Numbered from the stretch's first letter, positions 28,693-41,850 are shown. The stretch is DNA of 64,000 bases from Istiophorus platypterus (GCA_016859345.1 CM029126.1:9936527-10000526); one strand, 5' to 3'. A program made the numbers and translations. The notes: generated from the sequence alone by a model not told the origin.

Positions 28693-29233
28693 GTCCGGGT
28701 CGACCCTCGGCCGGACGCCGCCGCTTCCACCGACGGGCTCTGGCTCTGGCTCTGGCTCTTTCCGCCGCGCTGGGCGGTCGAGACCTCGCCGTTCGCTTCC
28801 TCGCCTCCGGTCTCTCTCTTCTCTCCCCCCACCCCCCCAACACACTCACACACACCCGTAACCAGCGGCGTTAAAATCCGCGCAAGTTGCTCCGGGGTGG
28901 TGTTGCTGTTGGTGTTGCTGTTGGTGGTGTTGTTGGTGTTGGTAGTAGTAGTGGTGGTGGCGGCGGCGGTGGTGGGGAAGAAAAAAGAGGAAAAAAAAAA
29001 AAAGCGGCCAACCGTCCCGACACCAGAAAAAAGCTCTTTCTCTCTAACAAGTTGTCTCGCTAACTGTCCGGTAGCTGTTGACTCCGTCTCAACCGCATCT
29101 TCGCCGCCGTTTTCGACATCGACCCGCGGCGCAGCTTCGTTACTTGTTTTTTGACAGAAAAAATTAACGTCGGACGCCTCTTTCTTAACACTTTTTCTTT
29201 TTTCGGTCGTCCGCTCACTCCCGCACCACTCGG

Positions 29234-29282
29234 TGCTCTCTCTCTCTCTCTCTCTCTCTCCCTCTCTCCCTCTCTCTCTGTG

Positions 29283-29320
<38 letters not shown>
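29234..29320. repeat. Second (CT)n tract in erf promoter region
   Basis: Long CT/CCCT repeat, GA-rich on the minus strand, about 0.8-0.9 kb upstream of the erf ATG. GA tracts in promoters can bind GAGA-type factors and form triplexes; function here is not shown. Confidence 0.85.
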
Positions 29321-29323
<3 letters not shown>

Positions 29324-29527
29324 CCTCGGGGTGTCGAGTTTCGCTCGCTCTCTTCGCGGCGGCGGGCCCCGCCCACACTGACGACGTGAGGAGGACGGAG
29401 GTGGGGGGGGTGGCTAACGTGACGGGCCACGCCCACTCACCACGAGCCGGGGCCCCGGGTTGGCTTCGCCGCAGCGCGCGGCGTTGCCCCGGAGACCGGC
29501 GGCGGCGGCGGCGGCGCGGCGGCGCGG

Positions 29528-29535
29528 TGACGTCA
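29528..29535. promoter_or_regulatory. Palindromic CRE (TGACGTCA) next to ETS-like site
   Basis: A full consensus CREB/ATF site followed directly by CATCCG, which on the minus strand reads CGGATG, an ETS-like core. It is about 1.1 kb upstream of the erf ATG within the CpG island, so it is a plausible core-promoter element. Confidence 0.5.
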
Positions 29536-29829
29536 CATCCGAGCGCTGCCACGCCGCTCCGCGTTTACGTAGATCCGCGCGGGGGGGGGGGGGGGCACGG
29601 CTCCGGTTAAAGGCCGGTTTCTCTCGATCTCGGCGTTTTTACGCTTAATAAACAGGCGAAGCTGAATGTGAAAGCGTCGGTTATGGGGATTGACACCGAA
29701 AACAGGAAATTAAAACTCGGTTTTACTTGCTTCTTTGTCAAGTCGGGTGTGACACTGGGCCACATTTCTCCGCAGCGATGGATTACACGGGAGGATAAGA
29801 GTAAAACAAAAGTTTAGCATCATGTATCT

Positions 29830-30210
29830 TAAAGGACAGGTTCACAGTTTTTCAGTTCTTAAAACAACAGTCAGATGCTCATAGGAACAGTTTCGACCTG
29901 CCCCCGATCATCCCTCATGTTCACACAGCCACCTGAAGAGATCCCTTCCTAATTTGCTTTCGGTCAAAGTGTTGGAGGACAAAATTTTATTCCAAATTTT
30001 GTCTGAAGTTGATATGAAGCTTTGGCAGTCTTACATTTAGGACAGAATGAAGTCCCCTGTCTCTTAATCTCTTAAACTCCTAAACTGGAACCTCATTATT
30101 ACAGGATCCTGTATGGCCATTACGAGATCTTTTACTAATGAAAAGGAGAAATGATTGCTGCAAGCAAAAGCTGTTTCCGTGCTCATTTCGGGACTTGTTT
30201 TGTGTATTTC
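29830..30210. repeat. Teleost dispersed repeat (TTAAAGGACAGGTTCACA type)
   Basis: Starts CTTAAAGGACAGGTTCACAG and contains AAAACAACAGTCAGATGCTC, followed by segments I recognise from a common fish repeat with inverted ends. A partly matching inverted segment (GCTGTTTCCGTGCTCATTTCG) appears near 30170. The right end is unclear. It sits just outside the erf CpG island. Confidence 0.5.
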
Positions 30211-30630
30211 TGCTTCACTTGGACCTTCAGCATGCGGAACAATGTGACGTACAGTGTGTGCAGAGTTTGTCACTAGAAGGCATCTTTCACACTCATGTAC
30301 TAAAAAAGGAAATTTTCCCTGCGCTCATCTTAAATTTGAGATTAACACATGTATGTAAATGATTTTGTGACATCCTGACTAGTTTGGATGCCAGTAATGG
30401 TTAAGTTGTAAATGTACACAAGTGTGATTTGACACCTCTAGTGCATATAATACCCTGAGAATGGACCTTTAGGTGAAGTAGGAGATATCATGTGTCTAAA
30501 AATTAAACTTATATGCAAATTCCTTTTCAATAAAGGTAAAAGGAATGGACATGCTTTTAAGAACAAGTATGTTGAACATTACATTTTATCTTTTGGTCTT
30601 TTGTATGTGTATACATCTATAGCTCTCTCT

Positions 30631-30688
30631 CTCTATATATATATCTATATATATCTATATATATAGATATATATAGATATATATAGAG
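30631..30688. repeat. AT-rich near-perfect palindrome
   Basis: The left arm starts CTCTATATATATATCTATAT and the right arm is its inverted copy ending ATATATATAGAG. Arms are 30 and 28 nt; the only difference is one extra AT in the left arm. No spacer. Confidence 0.9.
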
Positions 30689-30775
30689 GGACAAAAGAAT
30701 GACATAGAATATACCCTGAATAAGTGTCAAGGGAGAGTTGAGTAACATAAAACTTCCCTCTATCCTTAGGGATCC

Positions 30776-31040
30776 AATGATTAATTGATTAATCAATCAT
30801 ATGATCAACAGAAATTAAACAGCAACAGTTTTAATAATTTGATAATTGGTTTGGGTAACTTTTTAGGATATAGAATACAAAACTCTCTCTTTCAGCTTCA
30901 CAAATGTGAAATTTTTCCTTAGTTTTCTGTGAATGTAAATTGAATACCTTAGAGTACTGAACTGACGGTCAGAAAAAATAACACATTTATAGTCGTCTCT
31001 GTGGGCTTTCGGACAGTTTCCACTATTTCTAAGACTATAG
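30776..31040. repeat. Family A, copy 9
   Basis: ATTAATTGATTAATCAATCA, then a decayed interior with TCAGCTTCACAAATGTGAAA and GGGCTTTCGGACAGTTTCC. Confidence 0.5.
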
Positions 31041-33429
31041 ACCAAAATATAAAACATGAATTGAAAAAACACACATAAGTAAATAATGAAAACAGTCTTT
31101 CATTTCAGCCTGACTAGCCAAACAAATGTCAACTCCAACCAAGTTTGTTAAACCCTTAATTATCAGGAAGAAATAAAAGGATGTGGCCTCTGTGTACTCA
31201 ATGGTAGCTACAAACCTGTCCATTTCCTACCATAGTATCATAATAGGTGGCCATATATTGCAAAAACATAAGCCATACCTGTGCGTTTTTTCATATTTCT
31301 TGTTTTATTCACTTCTATTCACTTTTAGTTTTAAGGACACTGTATTGAAAACTAATTTCACTGTAATTTTTCCTCTTTTTTTTTTTGCCCAAGCTGCGTT
31401 TCTGAAATACTTCTTAATTTTGTCTCATACCATAACCCACTTTACAATTTTCTTAGAAAGTGTTACCTGTAATCATATTTGGATAAAAGTTACTATTCCT
31501 CAAGTGTAAGAGCATATTTAACTACAAGGCCACATCAGCACTATTTTTGACTTTGGCAGCCAAAGCAGCAACCATTTTTTACCCTTATTTGAATTTCTTG
31601 TGAAATATGTGGGCTTACGATCAAAGCAATGTAGGCCAAGAACTTATTCACATAAAAACATTAAAATAAAATAAAGAAAAACAAAAAAACCTTGTGGTTA
31701 ATTTGACTATGAACCTGCATCCTGTTCTGCTGCCACTCTCTCACACCATACTAACTCCCTTTTCCTCTTTTTTCAGGTGACGCCAACCAACTGTATCTGG
31801 CCTTTAACTCACATTCAAATGCACTATTGGACAGTGACCCAGCGTGATCATTAGCATTTACCATGTGCGTGCATGTCCAGTGTGCGTATCAAGCACCTCA
31901 GAGCTAAGAGACGTTTGGTCATGTCATGTGTAACTCTTTCACTCGATCAGATGATTGTGAGAACTGGTGTCATGCCCAGACGTGCTTCCTGTAACCCCAA
32001 ACACACTGACCTTCTGCTTCCTCATGGTGCCACTGATATGAAGCTGTCATGTGTTATCAACATGCATGAGAGTGGGTGAGGCGTCATACATGGGAGGTGA
32101 AGTGCATCTCCTCTTTTTGCCTTCTTTGTACACTGGCACCTGCTGCGAGGGATAGAAGCTTTGCGTGTTTTTGTGCTTTTATGACCATGTTGTCACATCA
32201 GCAATACACACCAGTGTCCTACCCTTGTCAACAGGATAAGACAGCAGTAGTAAAACAAAGTAAACAAAGACCTCTGACAGCAGCGATGTCCCTGTGGTGT
32301 GATTTACAAACAGGATTTCTCCTCCCTTCACTGGCCATTCTCTGACAGGCTCAGGAAACCCACTCTGCTCTGCCTGATAAGAAACTGGACCAGAAGAAGA
32401 AGAAAAAAAAGACCCCTTAAATTGGATGCTGAACCCTTACATTCAGTAAACTGTTATCCTGTCTTCTTCTTCTTCAGGGCAGGAAAGCCACCAGAAAGAC
32501 CTGCATTTTTTTTTCTCACACAGAGGTTGATGACAGGGCAATCAGCTGAGAACGAGAGTGCTGCACTATTCCCCTGTTTCTCTGTTTGTTGCAGACGGAG
32601 ACGGGCACGGGGTCTCTGATGTGTTGTCCCCTGTTTGGTCACGCATTCACCTCGTATCCATCTTTTCCGATGTCCGTGTTCCTGGTTGAGGTGAGGAGCT
32701 CTTCGGCATCCCCCGGGCTCTTCACAGAGAGGGAGAGATTGGTGAGAGAGAGGAAGCAAAGGGAGACCAAGAGGGAAAACTCTGGAGGGGAGAAGAGGAG
32801 AAAAAACAAACCATCCAAAATCAGAGTGATTTAGCGATTAAGTGCAGGGTGGCTTCTCCTCTTTCATATTTCTGTGTATGTGTTCGTACCTCTTTGTGGC
32901 TTGTGCAAGTGTTCTTTACTGTAACTCAAGCACAGGAGATGACATTTACAAGCAACTCTACAGCACAGTACATTCTGATCAACTGATAAACACTGCTTCA
33001 CTCAGCATCCTCCCTCTCGCCCACCCATGTCCCCCTCCTCCTCCTCTTCCTCCTTCTCCTCTTCCTCCTCCTCCCTCGCTCTTGCTTTTTATCCACCTCT
33101 CCAGCTTTCTAACCCCATCCTCTCTTTGCTTTTCTCCTACTCTGTCTGTTACTATGCCGCCCATCTATCCATATCACTGTCCACCCTCCCTTACTCTCAC
33201 ACCTCTTCTGTTCCTCCTCCCGCTCCATCCTCTGCCACCCCCTCCATGCCTGCTTCCATTTCCCTCCCTCACACTCATCATTCACTTTCTCTCCTCAGGT
33301 CATTATTTCAGTTACAAGCTCAAGGTTGATGGAGTCATGAATGGAATCAATCAAAAGAGTCAATAGTGTCCATTTTTATAGCTGATACTTTGCTTTATTT
33401 GTTTAGGCTACATGCTCATGTCCACTGAC

Positions 33430-33444
33430 AGTCATAGCTTTTAT
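33430..33444. repeat. Target-site duplication, left copy
   Basis: AGTCATAGCTTTTAT, identical to 34730-34744; marks the 3' side of the minus-strand LINE. Confidence 0.9.
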
Positions 33445-34729
33445 CTTCTTCTTTTCCTTTCGGCTTTTCCCTTTAGGGGTCGCCACAGCGAATCAGTGTC
33501 CTCCATCTAACCCTGTCTTCTGCGTCCTCTTCACTCACACCAACTACCTTCATGTCCTCTTTCACTACATCCATAAACCTCCTCTTTGGTCTTCTTCTAG
33601 ACCTCCTGCCTGGCAGTTCAAAACTCAGTATCCTTCTACCAATATATTCACTATCTCTTCTCAGGACATGTCCAAACCATCTCAGTCTGGCCTCTCTGAC
33701 TTTATCTCCAAAACCTCTAACATGTGCTGTCCCTCTGATGTACTCATTCCTGATCCTATCCATCCTGGTCACTCCCAGAGAGAACCTCAACATCTTCATC
33801 TCTGCTACCTCCAGCTCTGCCTCCTGTCTTTTCCTCAGTGGCACTGTCTCTAGACCAAACAGCATCGCTGGTCTCACCACAGTTTTGTACACCTTTCCTT
33901 TCATTTTAGCTGAAACTCTTCTATCACACATCACACCTGACACTTTTCTCCACCCGTTCCAGCCTGCCTGCACACGCTTCTTCACCTCTTTTCCACACTC
34001 TCCATTGCCCTGGACTGTTGACCCTAAGTACTTAAAATCCTCCACCTTCTTTATCTCTTCTCCCTGTAACCTCACTCTTCCACTTGGGTCCCTCTCGTTC
34101 GCACACATGTACTCTGTCTTGCTGCGGCTAACCTTCATTCCTCTCCTTTCCAGGGCAAATCTCCACCTCTCAAGCTTCTCCTCCACCTGTTCCTGCTCTC
34201 ACTACATATCACAATGTCATCTGCAAACATCATAGTCCATGGAGATTCCTGTCTAACCTCGTCTGTCAGTCTGTCCATCACCATAGCAAACAAGAAGGGG
34301 CTTAGAGCTGATCCCTGATGCAGTCCCACCTCCACCTTGAACTCATCTGTCACACCTACAGCACACCTAACCACTGTCTTACAGTCCACATACATGTCCT
34401 GCACCACTCTAACATACTTCTCTGTCACTCCAGACTTCCTCATACAGTACCACAGTTCCTCTCTGGGCACCCTGTCATACGCTTTCTCCAGATCTACAAA
34501 GACACAATGCAGCTCCCTCTGACCTTCCCTGTACTTCTCTATCAACATCCTCAAAGCAAATATTGCATCTGTGGTACTCTTTTTTGGCATGAAGCCATAC
34601 TGCTGCTCACAAATGCTCACTTTTGCCCTTAGTCTAGCTTCAACTACTCTTTCCCATAGCTTCATTGTATGGCTCATCAGCTTTATTCCTCTGTAGTTGC
34701 CACAGTTCTGCACATCTCCCTTGTTCTTA
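33445..34729 (-). mobile_element. 5'-truncated RTE-clade LINE insertion
   Basis: About 1.29 kb, minus strand. It encodes the middle and end of a non-LTR reverse transcriptase: NCGNYRGIKLMSHTMKLWER, FVDLEKAYDRVPREELW, GLHQGSALSPFLFA, the FADD catalytic motif, then FKYLGSTVQGNGECGKEVKK, RWFGHVLRRDSEYIGRR and PGRRSRRRPKRRFMDVV near the C-terminus. These are typical of RTE-clade elements such as the Rex3-like LINEs of fish. It stops at 33475-33473, followed by a very short 3' tail (GGGAAAAGCCGAAAGGAAAA type), as in RTE elements. A 15-bp target-site duplication flanks it. The 5' part is missing and a frameshift lies near 34199, so it is dead. Confidence 0.9.
33473..34713 (-). pseudogene. RTE reverse transcriptase fragment with frameshift
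   Basis: Two overlapping open frames, 34713-34135 and 34186-33473, join at one lesion. The first reads FADDIVICSESRNRW then goes off frame; the second resumes at EEKLERWRFALERRGMK. One base appears to be lost near 34199. The N-terminal endonuclease and the start of the RT domain are absent, removed by 5' truncation at insertion. Confidence 0.85.
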
Positions 34730-34744
34730 AGTCATAGCTTTTAT
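34730..34744. repeat. Target-site duplication, right copy
   Basis: AGTCATAGCTTTTAT, identical to 33430-33444; marks the 5' side of the truncated LINE. Confidence 0.9.
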
Positions 34745-35867
34745 ACACAGTCCATATTTTTTTAATATCTTGTTCAATCTAAATCAATTTCCTCATTTAA
34801 AATAATGAGAAAATCTACAAGTAAAGAAACTTCATGTGATTTAAAATTCAACTTGAAATTGTCAAGATCTTGTCATTTTGTCTATAGTTAGGCACATGCA
34901 CTAGACAAGGTATATGCAGTATATTTTTTCCTCCACTTATTGCTCGAACAGTTGCTTTAGTGCTATTTTTAAACAAATGGTGAACTTTGCAGTGCACTCA
35001 TCTTACATGAAGTTAGAAATTAAGAGTTTTATTAGGATTTGAGAGCTTGCCAATGAATATTCCAACATTTCTTAATTTAAATTTTAAGCTACTGATTGTG
35101 ACACATGGTAAAATATCACTGTAAACATTGCCCGAAACTGAAAAAACAAGTTTTTGCAGTGTAGAGAGATGTGAATCTCTGCATCCCCGGCTTAATTTTT
35201 CACATATTATTATTTACTTAAATTGTTAAATGCAATTGGCTATTGCTTGGCAAGAGAACGTGATGATGTGCTTGAGAAATCGAGAGTATCACAGAAGAGC
35301 CTTGTCCTATTGGTTCCACATCATCCGTAACTCCCTCTATCTCCCATCCCGCTCTTTTTCATCCACTCCGTGCTTTATGCGACTCTGTCCGTTCCTAATC
35401 AGAGTGACAGACAGACGCTCTGAGGAGAAAGACAGAGAGAATGAAAGGGAGAGCTGAGATTTTGTCACTGGAGTGTTTGTGTGTATGTGAATACTTGCAG
35501 TTGGGTGGGTGTGGGTGTGAACATCCCCAGATCTCTTTCCTATAGATTCAAACCACTACCCACCCCCCATCCTTTCCCTACTTCACCTTACACGAGCGAA
35601 GTGATGGACAACACGACTGAGATCTGTGTCGGACAATCACAACCGTTTGTTAGACAAGTTAGTTTACAGTAGCTCAAGAGGATCAAAAACCCTTAAGACT
35701 TTTTTTTCAATGGTGCAACTACAGAGCATTTCATCCATTCAGCACTAATACACACACCAATTTCTTCTACTCTGTGCCTCTATAACACAGATGGCTCGAC
35801 TCAGTGTAATTACCGTGGACAATGGGTGTGGTAGCCCACTAACCAGTGCCACCACAGGCAGTGCAGA

Positions 35868-35915
35868 CACAAACACACACACACAGACACACAAACAAAC
35901 ACACACACATGCGCA

Positions 35916-35982
<67 letters not shown>
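35868..35982. repeat. Compound (AC)n microsatellite
   Basis: Interrupted CA/CAGA/CAAA units, GCGCACATGCGCGC, then a long pure (AC)n. Confidence 0.9.
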
Positions 35983-35987
<5 letters not shown>

Positions 35988-38888
35988 GGCAATGTATGTT
36001 TACAACTGATTTCAGCAATCAGCGGTGGCCAACCAACTGAGGTGTAATATGTACATAGGTTATGTGATGATTCATTCCACTGGTGACGTGAACACTTACA
36101 ACATAAGCACATAGACATATATGTGCACACACACTCACTCTCCCCCTACTACTCTCTTTTGTAGGCTTTCTTTTTTCATTCAACCATTCTGTCTAACTGC
36201 TACAATTATCTTTGAATTGATTTCCAGTGAATAATCTTACATAATCAACTTCAGACAGCATTGTATGAAATGCCTGAAAACTTAGACCCTTGTTCAGCTT
36301 TAATTCTTCATGCGGAGAACCTTGACGGAGGAGAAAAAGGTTTAACTTCTTGTGTGACGGTGAAAAGCAAAAAGGGAAGATGGGTCGCTGTACTGAAAGG
36401 CACTGAGGGTGAGAGCAGACCGGATGAAAGAAAAAGCCAGCAGCTGAGGGGGACAACAAGTGCAGCAGGGCGGCGGTTAATGCCCCCCCCCCCCACTCAC
36501 ACACACACATCACACTCACCCTCCAACCTCACCCCTTAGAAATAGCAAGAGTGAAAAAGGACAGAGAGAGAGAGCAAAAGAGAGCAAAGCTGTGGAGAAT
36601 AAGGAGTGGGAGAGAGAGGGGGAATAAGAGAGTCAATGGGTTCTTTGTCATCAAAGAACTTGTTTATTTTCAAGCTTGCCAGTCCAACTGTCAGGAGAAA
36701 CAGCCAGATATCTCTCCCTCTGTCTCTCTGCCTGTTTTCCTCCATCCTTGGCCCCTCATCGGGTCATTAGGGGTCTATCTTTAAAAAACGTTCAAATTAC
36801 AGTGAGACAATTTGTAGCGTCAGGCAACATTTTCTTCTCCCGACAACAGTTTGAATAAACCTCTAGGATGTCCAACCGTCTAGTTGAAACCCGAGGCCTC
36901 CACACAGTTATCCTCTGTCCAAATTCTCCCGCCCTCCCTCCTTCTCTTCCCCAGCTGGTATTCGCACATGAGTAATGGGATTACCACAGCGAGCGGCGAG
37001 GTGGTGGAGGAGGGAAGGAAGGGGGCGGGTAGGGTGACGGTGGAGGACAACTGAGAAAGAGGAAGAGGGGGATCAACAGGAAGGCAGCGAGGGGTCCACC
37101 TGGAGAAGTAGAAGAAGACAAACGGGGGAAAACGACGGCGGTAAGCAATGACGTTTCTACACACAAAAACCATACACATACAAACTTCATGACAACTCTG
37201 AGTTTCCACTGACAGATTTGTAAGATTCAGGGCCACTTAAAGAAACCATTGTGACTTACTATTTTCATCCGCAAGGCCCTAGACAGAAAAACCGCACTCT
37301 CTTTCTGTTGGATTACCATGGCAATGAGGGAGCTATTCAAGAACAAAAAGCTCCTTTTGCGGTGGGCAAAGTATGGAAAAAGCAAGCGGCCAGTGGCCAT
37401 ATGAAAGCAGAATGGTGGGAGTTGGAAAGTGGGGGTAATTTGAGAGCGGCTGGAAGGCACGGAGAATGTGTGTTATATTAAACCAATGTCTGGCAGGGTG
37501 TCAAGCCTGTAATATATACAGAGAGTGAGGGGAGAGGGAAGGGGAGAAAGAGAAAAGGATGGGAGATCAGTTAATTTAGCTCCAGGGACGTGACATTGAT
37601 GGACGGGGCCTCGGAGGACGACTGAGGGGAGGGAAAAGGAAGCAGAGGAACGTGAGCGAGGCGGGAGCGGCGTTGAGGAAGGTGCAAGTGTCAGGCTGGA
37701 AAGGAGAGAGAGGTATGCCTGGCCGTGTGACAGTTGCTATATTGAGCACAGCGTGTGTGTTGACACTGTCTCCTGTATCTCACTGAGGAACAAACTCTTC
37801 CTATTGGCACAGAACTGAGCTTCCTCTTCCCCTCTTTACTCCTCTCTACCCTTCAGTGACCAAAGTACACGCTCTCTTCCTCTCATCCATCCCTCCTGTT
37901 TTCTTTCCTTATCTCTGATTTAAATAAATTCTCAGCTCTCACCACTACATCTGTCTTGCTGTCACCTGCTTCCACTCTCTACAACTGCACTCGCTTCACT
38001 TGGACTCACTGTATGTTTCTGTCTTTTTCCTCTTTCTGTGTCAGTTGAATTCAGTTATGCTGTATTTGCATGAATGAGAGGCAACCATTATTGCAAGAGC
38101 AACAATTAAATACTCAGTAGAGGACAGATGTTTGCCAAGGCCAGCTCTCTCAGCTGTTGCTTTCATGTTCAATATTGCAGGGAGGATTGCATAACAACAG
38201 TAAAACAATTAGTGATTAATAAACAGATAATGACATAACACTAATTTCAATGTCTCACGTGTCTTCTTGTATGTGAGTGGTCACTCGTAGCAGCAAACCC
38301 ACAGAGAATTATTACCCAATCATCCACACTTCCCCTCAGCTCTACAGAGACTTTTAGCAACTTTCAACTCCTGGTTTGCTGGAGATGACTGTGTGTAACT
38401 TCAGTTTTGTGGCTTATATCTGCAGCCATTAAGTGGCAAACAAAAAACTTAGTTATTGAGGGTTCAAGTCATCTGTCAGAGAAAATGAGTGGAATTCACT
38501 CGTTCCAGCTCAGAAAGTCAATGAAATAAATAGGGTTTCTTTCTTAAATCTGCTTGGCAAATTTCATGCCAGTTACTGCGTCAGTTTCAAGGTATGTTAG
38601 TCACAAACAGATGGAGAGAAGTGATCACAATAGCTCTCACTGTTTTGTGGTGATAATTAAATGATAAAATGCGGGAAAACCAACATTACAGTGCTAGATG
38701 AGAATGCAGACTAATCTTAAATTGACTGACTGAAAAATAAAATAATCAGAACAAAGTAGTCCAGAAATTACTCACCTTTTATCCCCCTACAGTACAAATA
38801 TTTCAGCCTCTCTTCCCCTCTCTCATCCATATGTGTCAGAGCAAGTCCAGAATTAGATTAGGTTTCTGGATCCCTCCCGTTTTTGTGC

Positions 38889-38923
<35 letters not shown>

Positions 38924-41850
38924 AGTGAGTGCGTGTGAGGCATGTATTTTATATGCACAAGAGGTCTGGGTCAGATCCAGTGACAACCTCTGCTTCTCCT
39001 CCCTCTCCTCTCTCACCATCAATTAGTCATCCTCACACCGGGCTAAGTCATGGTCACTCACCCCCTCTTCAAAGCGGCTCACCCAGAGGTGCTTGGCCAA
39101 CGGCCACTGAAGCCCTCCAAATACCACGCGCTCATCACATACAGAGAATAGCCCTGGGCCCAGGTCGGATGCCCTTGCAGCCACATAACAACCCTGAGGT
39201 CTCTTTCGAACATGAGTTCAGAATATCCTGGGTGTGAGATGCAGTAGCAGACAACACTTGGCAGTACATTCATGCACTTTAATCCAAGTGATATTTTTAA
39301 AGCTAAAATCATTTAGTTTAACTAGAACCAGGTTTCTACTCACGCTTTCACTGTCACATACTGAGCAGTCACATCAGCTTATAAACATTTACTCTATATC
39401 CTCTTTTACCTGGAGGACGATCTAGGAGATTACGTCTCCATGACCCCCCTCCGTGGTACCCCCCCCTCATAATCATCAGCTGGGCATGGAGACAGCAGGC
39501 CTGTAGGTGGTTCAGCTATGTGTCATACATTACATGCCAGTGCAGGGGAGGAGGACTGACACAGAGCATGTGTTACACTTGCTCAGTTTGATGTGCTCTG
39601 CCCTCGCACAGGCACCACTGTGGGTGGCATAGCTATGTGTCATAATCACCATCATCCTTTTGCTTTGTCGGATTTCTCCTCATTTGTGCGAAGCCTGTAT
39701 GTGCGTTTGTGATTGTTTTTATGCATTGCTATACTGTAGGTCCCTTTGTGGAGGTGCCACGTAGTGGGCTCATTCACAGTGTGGGAGCTGCCGTTATACA
39801 GAAGCACTGATTCATTTTTTTCTGACCCATGTGTACCATTGTGTATTGTGGTGGTTAGACAGCTTGTTTTTACATCATGCAAGTCGTCTACTAATTATCA
39901 ATGTTTTGCATGTGACCTGGATTAGCTGTATTGTGTGCACCGCATACGTGCAATACAGCTCCTTTGGAAGTGGTGAATAAGCCAGAATAGAATAAGTCAA
40001 ATTTTAAAAAGAGCAGACACTACAAAACGTTTTCAAAATGTGACATAGAAAAATGTTAACTCAAGGCCACCTCACTAGCTTTTTACAGAATTCTTAACTG
40101 TATTTCATAGTACTTTTCAGTGGACTAGATAAATACATTTGCTAAAGAAGACAGTGGTTGAAAACCCTGGAAAAACTAGACACACACGCACACATACATA
40201 TATTATGATTTTTTTTATTTTTTTTTTTTTTCCGTTGTCAAACCACTGTTTCCAAGGTCAAGAATGAACTTTTACAAGCTGTCCTGTGCAATGTCCAGTC
40301 TTTGGCTATGAAGCCCCGTATGCACCAGGGTGTTATGCTCTGCGTGCTGTTGCACATTTCTCCCATAAATATCATTAAAATTTTCTCCAACATGTGTCAC
40401 TGCCTTTGTTGACTTTGCGGTTGCTCGTTCATGGTTTGTTCATGGTTTGATGGTAGCTACTCACCAGTGCTGGTCTGTGGTGTGGCCATAACAATTCGGC
40501 ACAAGTCAGATCTATAGGCTTGCCCATTTCTCCTGCACCCAAACATGCTTATTACATGAAAAGACTGTTCACTTTCAATCTGATATATACTTGAACTTGA
40601 CATGCACCACTGTTGCAAGATAAACAATATTACTCGCCTCATCTTTGAGTGGTTGCAATGTTTTGGCTCAATGGCCACATTGTTAGGTTTGATCAAGCTC
40701 ACTTTGCTGACTTTCCCTCTTGCTTTTTGGCTGACTGGTACTGTGTGGTGCATATAGGTGAACTCAGAGATGCAGGTGTGTGAAGGAGGAAGCGGCATGC
40801 ATAGCTGCATGCAGGAAAGACATGATTAATCTATATCCTGAATCAGATCTCATAAGTACAGCCTCACAGAGCTGCCATCATAGCTGTAGACTCTTAGTGT
40901 TGTTTTAAGACTGTACAATGTCTGGGTCGCAATAGTTAAATTTTTTTTTTAAGTGCACAGCTGGTTGAAGTCCTGTCAGTCAACACCAAACACGTAGAAA
41001 CAAAAAAGTCATTGTTAACTCCTAAAATGTGGTGCAGCCAGTGTTGTACTTGCAGATCGGCATTCTCAATAAATAAAAAAGTATCATTAGTGGAATCCAT
41101 TTCAGGCATGTACCCATGATGTTTTGTTCATGCAAAGTTCATCGAAAAAAACTAATAGAAAAATTTGCACATTTCTTACTTGATGGCTTGTACAACCTCA
41201 AACAGGTTTATTGTCAGATCAACCTGATAACTGTCAAGGTATTAAAAATCAGTGAAGAGAGTAAAAGTTAGTGTCTCTAACAGCTGCGGGGAACCACAGA
41301 GAGAGGAGGTGTGAGTGTTATGGAGGGTTTGTCTGGGCAATGGGAGCTCTGGGTGATGTGCCATTCAGGGGACGGATGGCTTCCCCGCTGTTCCCACTGT
41401 TGGTGTGTGTTCATTTCTGAGTGACGCTCAGTTCCAATAAAACTGTTGTGATGAGGGAATGAGGAGGTAATTGTACCAAATGACTGTCACATCCTTATCT
41501 CTCCCCAAGCGCTCTGATGTTAATTTCTGTGGAGTGTCTGTATCCTGCCTCCATTCAGGCTTCTGGCATTTTATCGACAAGGTGAAGGTAGATGGGAATG
41601 ACAGAAAAGATAAGCGAACAGAGCTGCTGAGACATGGCCTACAGCATGTCTACAGTCTCACTTCAGAGTATTTATGTGAAGCTGATAACACTTTTGTTTT
41701 TGATAAAGCCTGAAGCACTTAATTGTAAACACATCACTGAAACTGAATAGATGACAGGAAGTCAAGAAAAGCGGCAAAAGAACAGAACAACAGAGGAAGC
41801 AATGCCTCCAATAGACATTTGTTTCATTTTTCTACATGCATTTAACCACA

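Larger units (their letters stand above)
27880..29650. promoter_or_regulatory. erf: CpG island / erf promoter and 5' UTR region
   Basis: A block rich in G+C and CpG in otherwise AT-rich DNA, centred on erf exon 1. Features include GC boxes (CCCCGCCC near 29366-29373, CACGCCCAC near 29428-29436), a palindromic CRE at 29528-29535, a G15 run at 29581-29595, and two long (CT)n/(GA)n tracts (28630-28690 and 29234-29320). No TATA box was evident, as expected for a CpG-island promoter. The transcription start probably lies between about 28.5 and 29.55 kb but cannot be fixed by eye. Confidence 0.75.

Noticed and set aside
28471..29154. Plus-strand open frame of 227 codons opposite erf exon 1
   Set aside because: Translation of CT repeats and GT-rich sequence (Leu/Ser and Val runs); no domain and no splice context.
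28449..29552. Minus-strand open frame of 367 codons in the erf CpG island
   Set aside because: Made of GA-repeat Arg/Glu runs and GC-rich sequence in which stops are rare; no family resemblance, and long frames occur on both strands here.
33552..34235. Plus-strand open frame of 227 codons
   Set aside because: Antisense shadow of the RTE reverse transcriptase.
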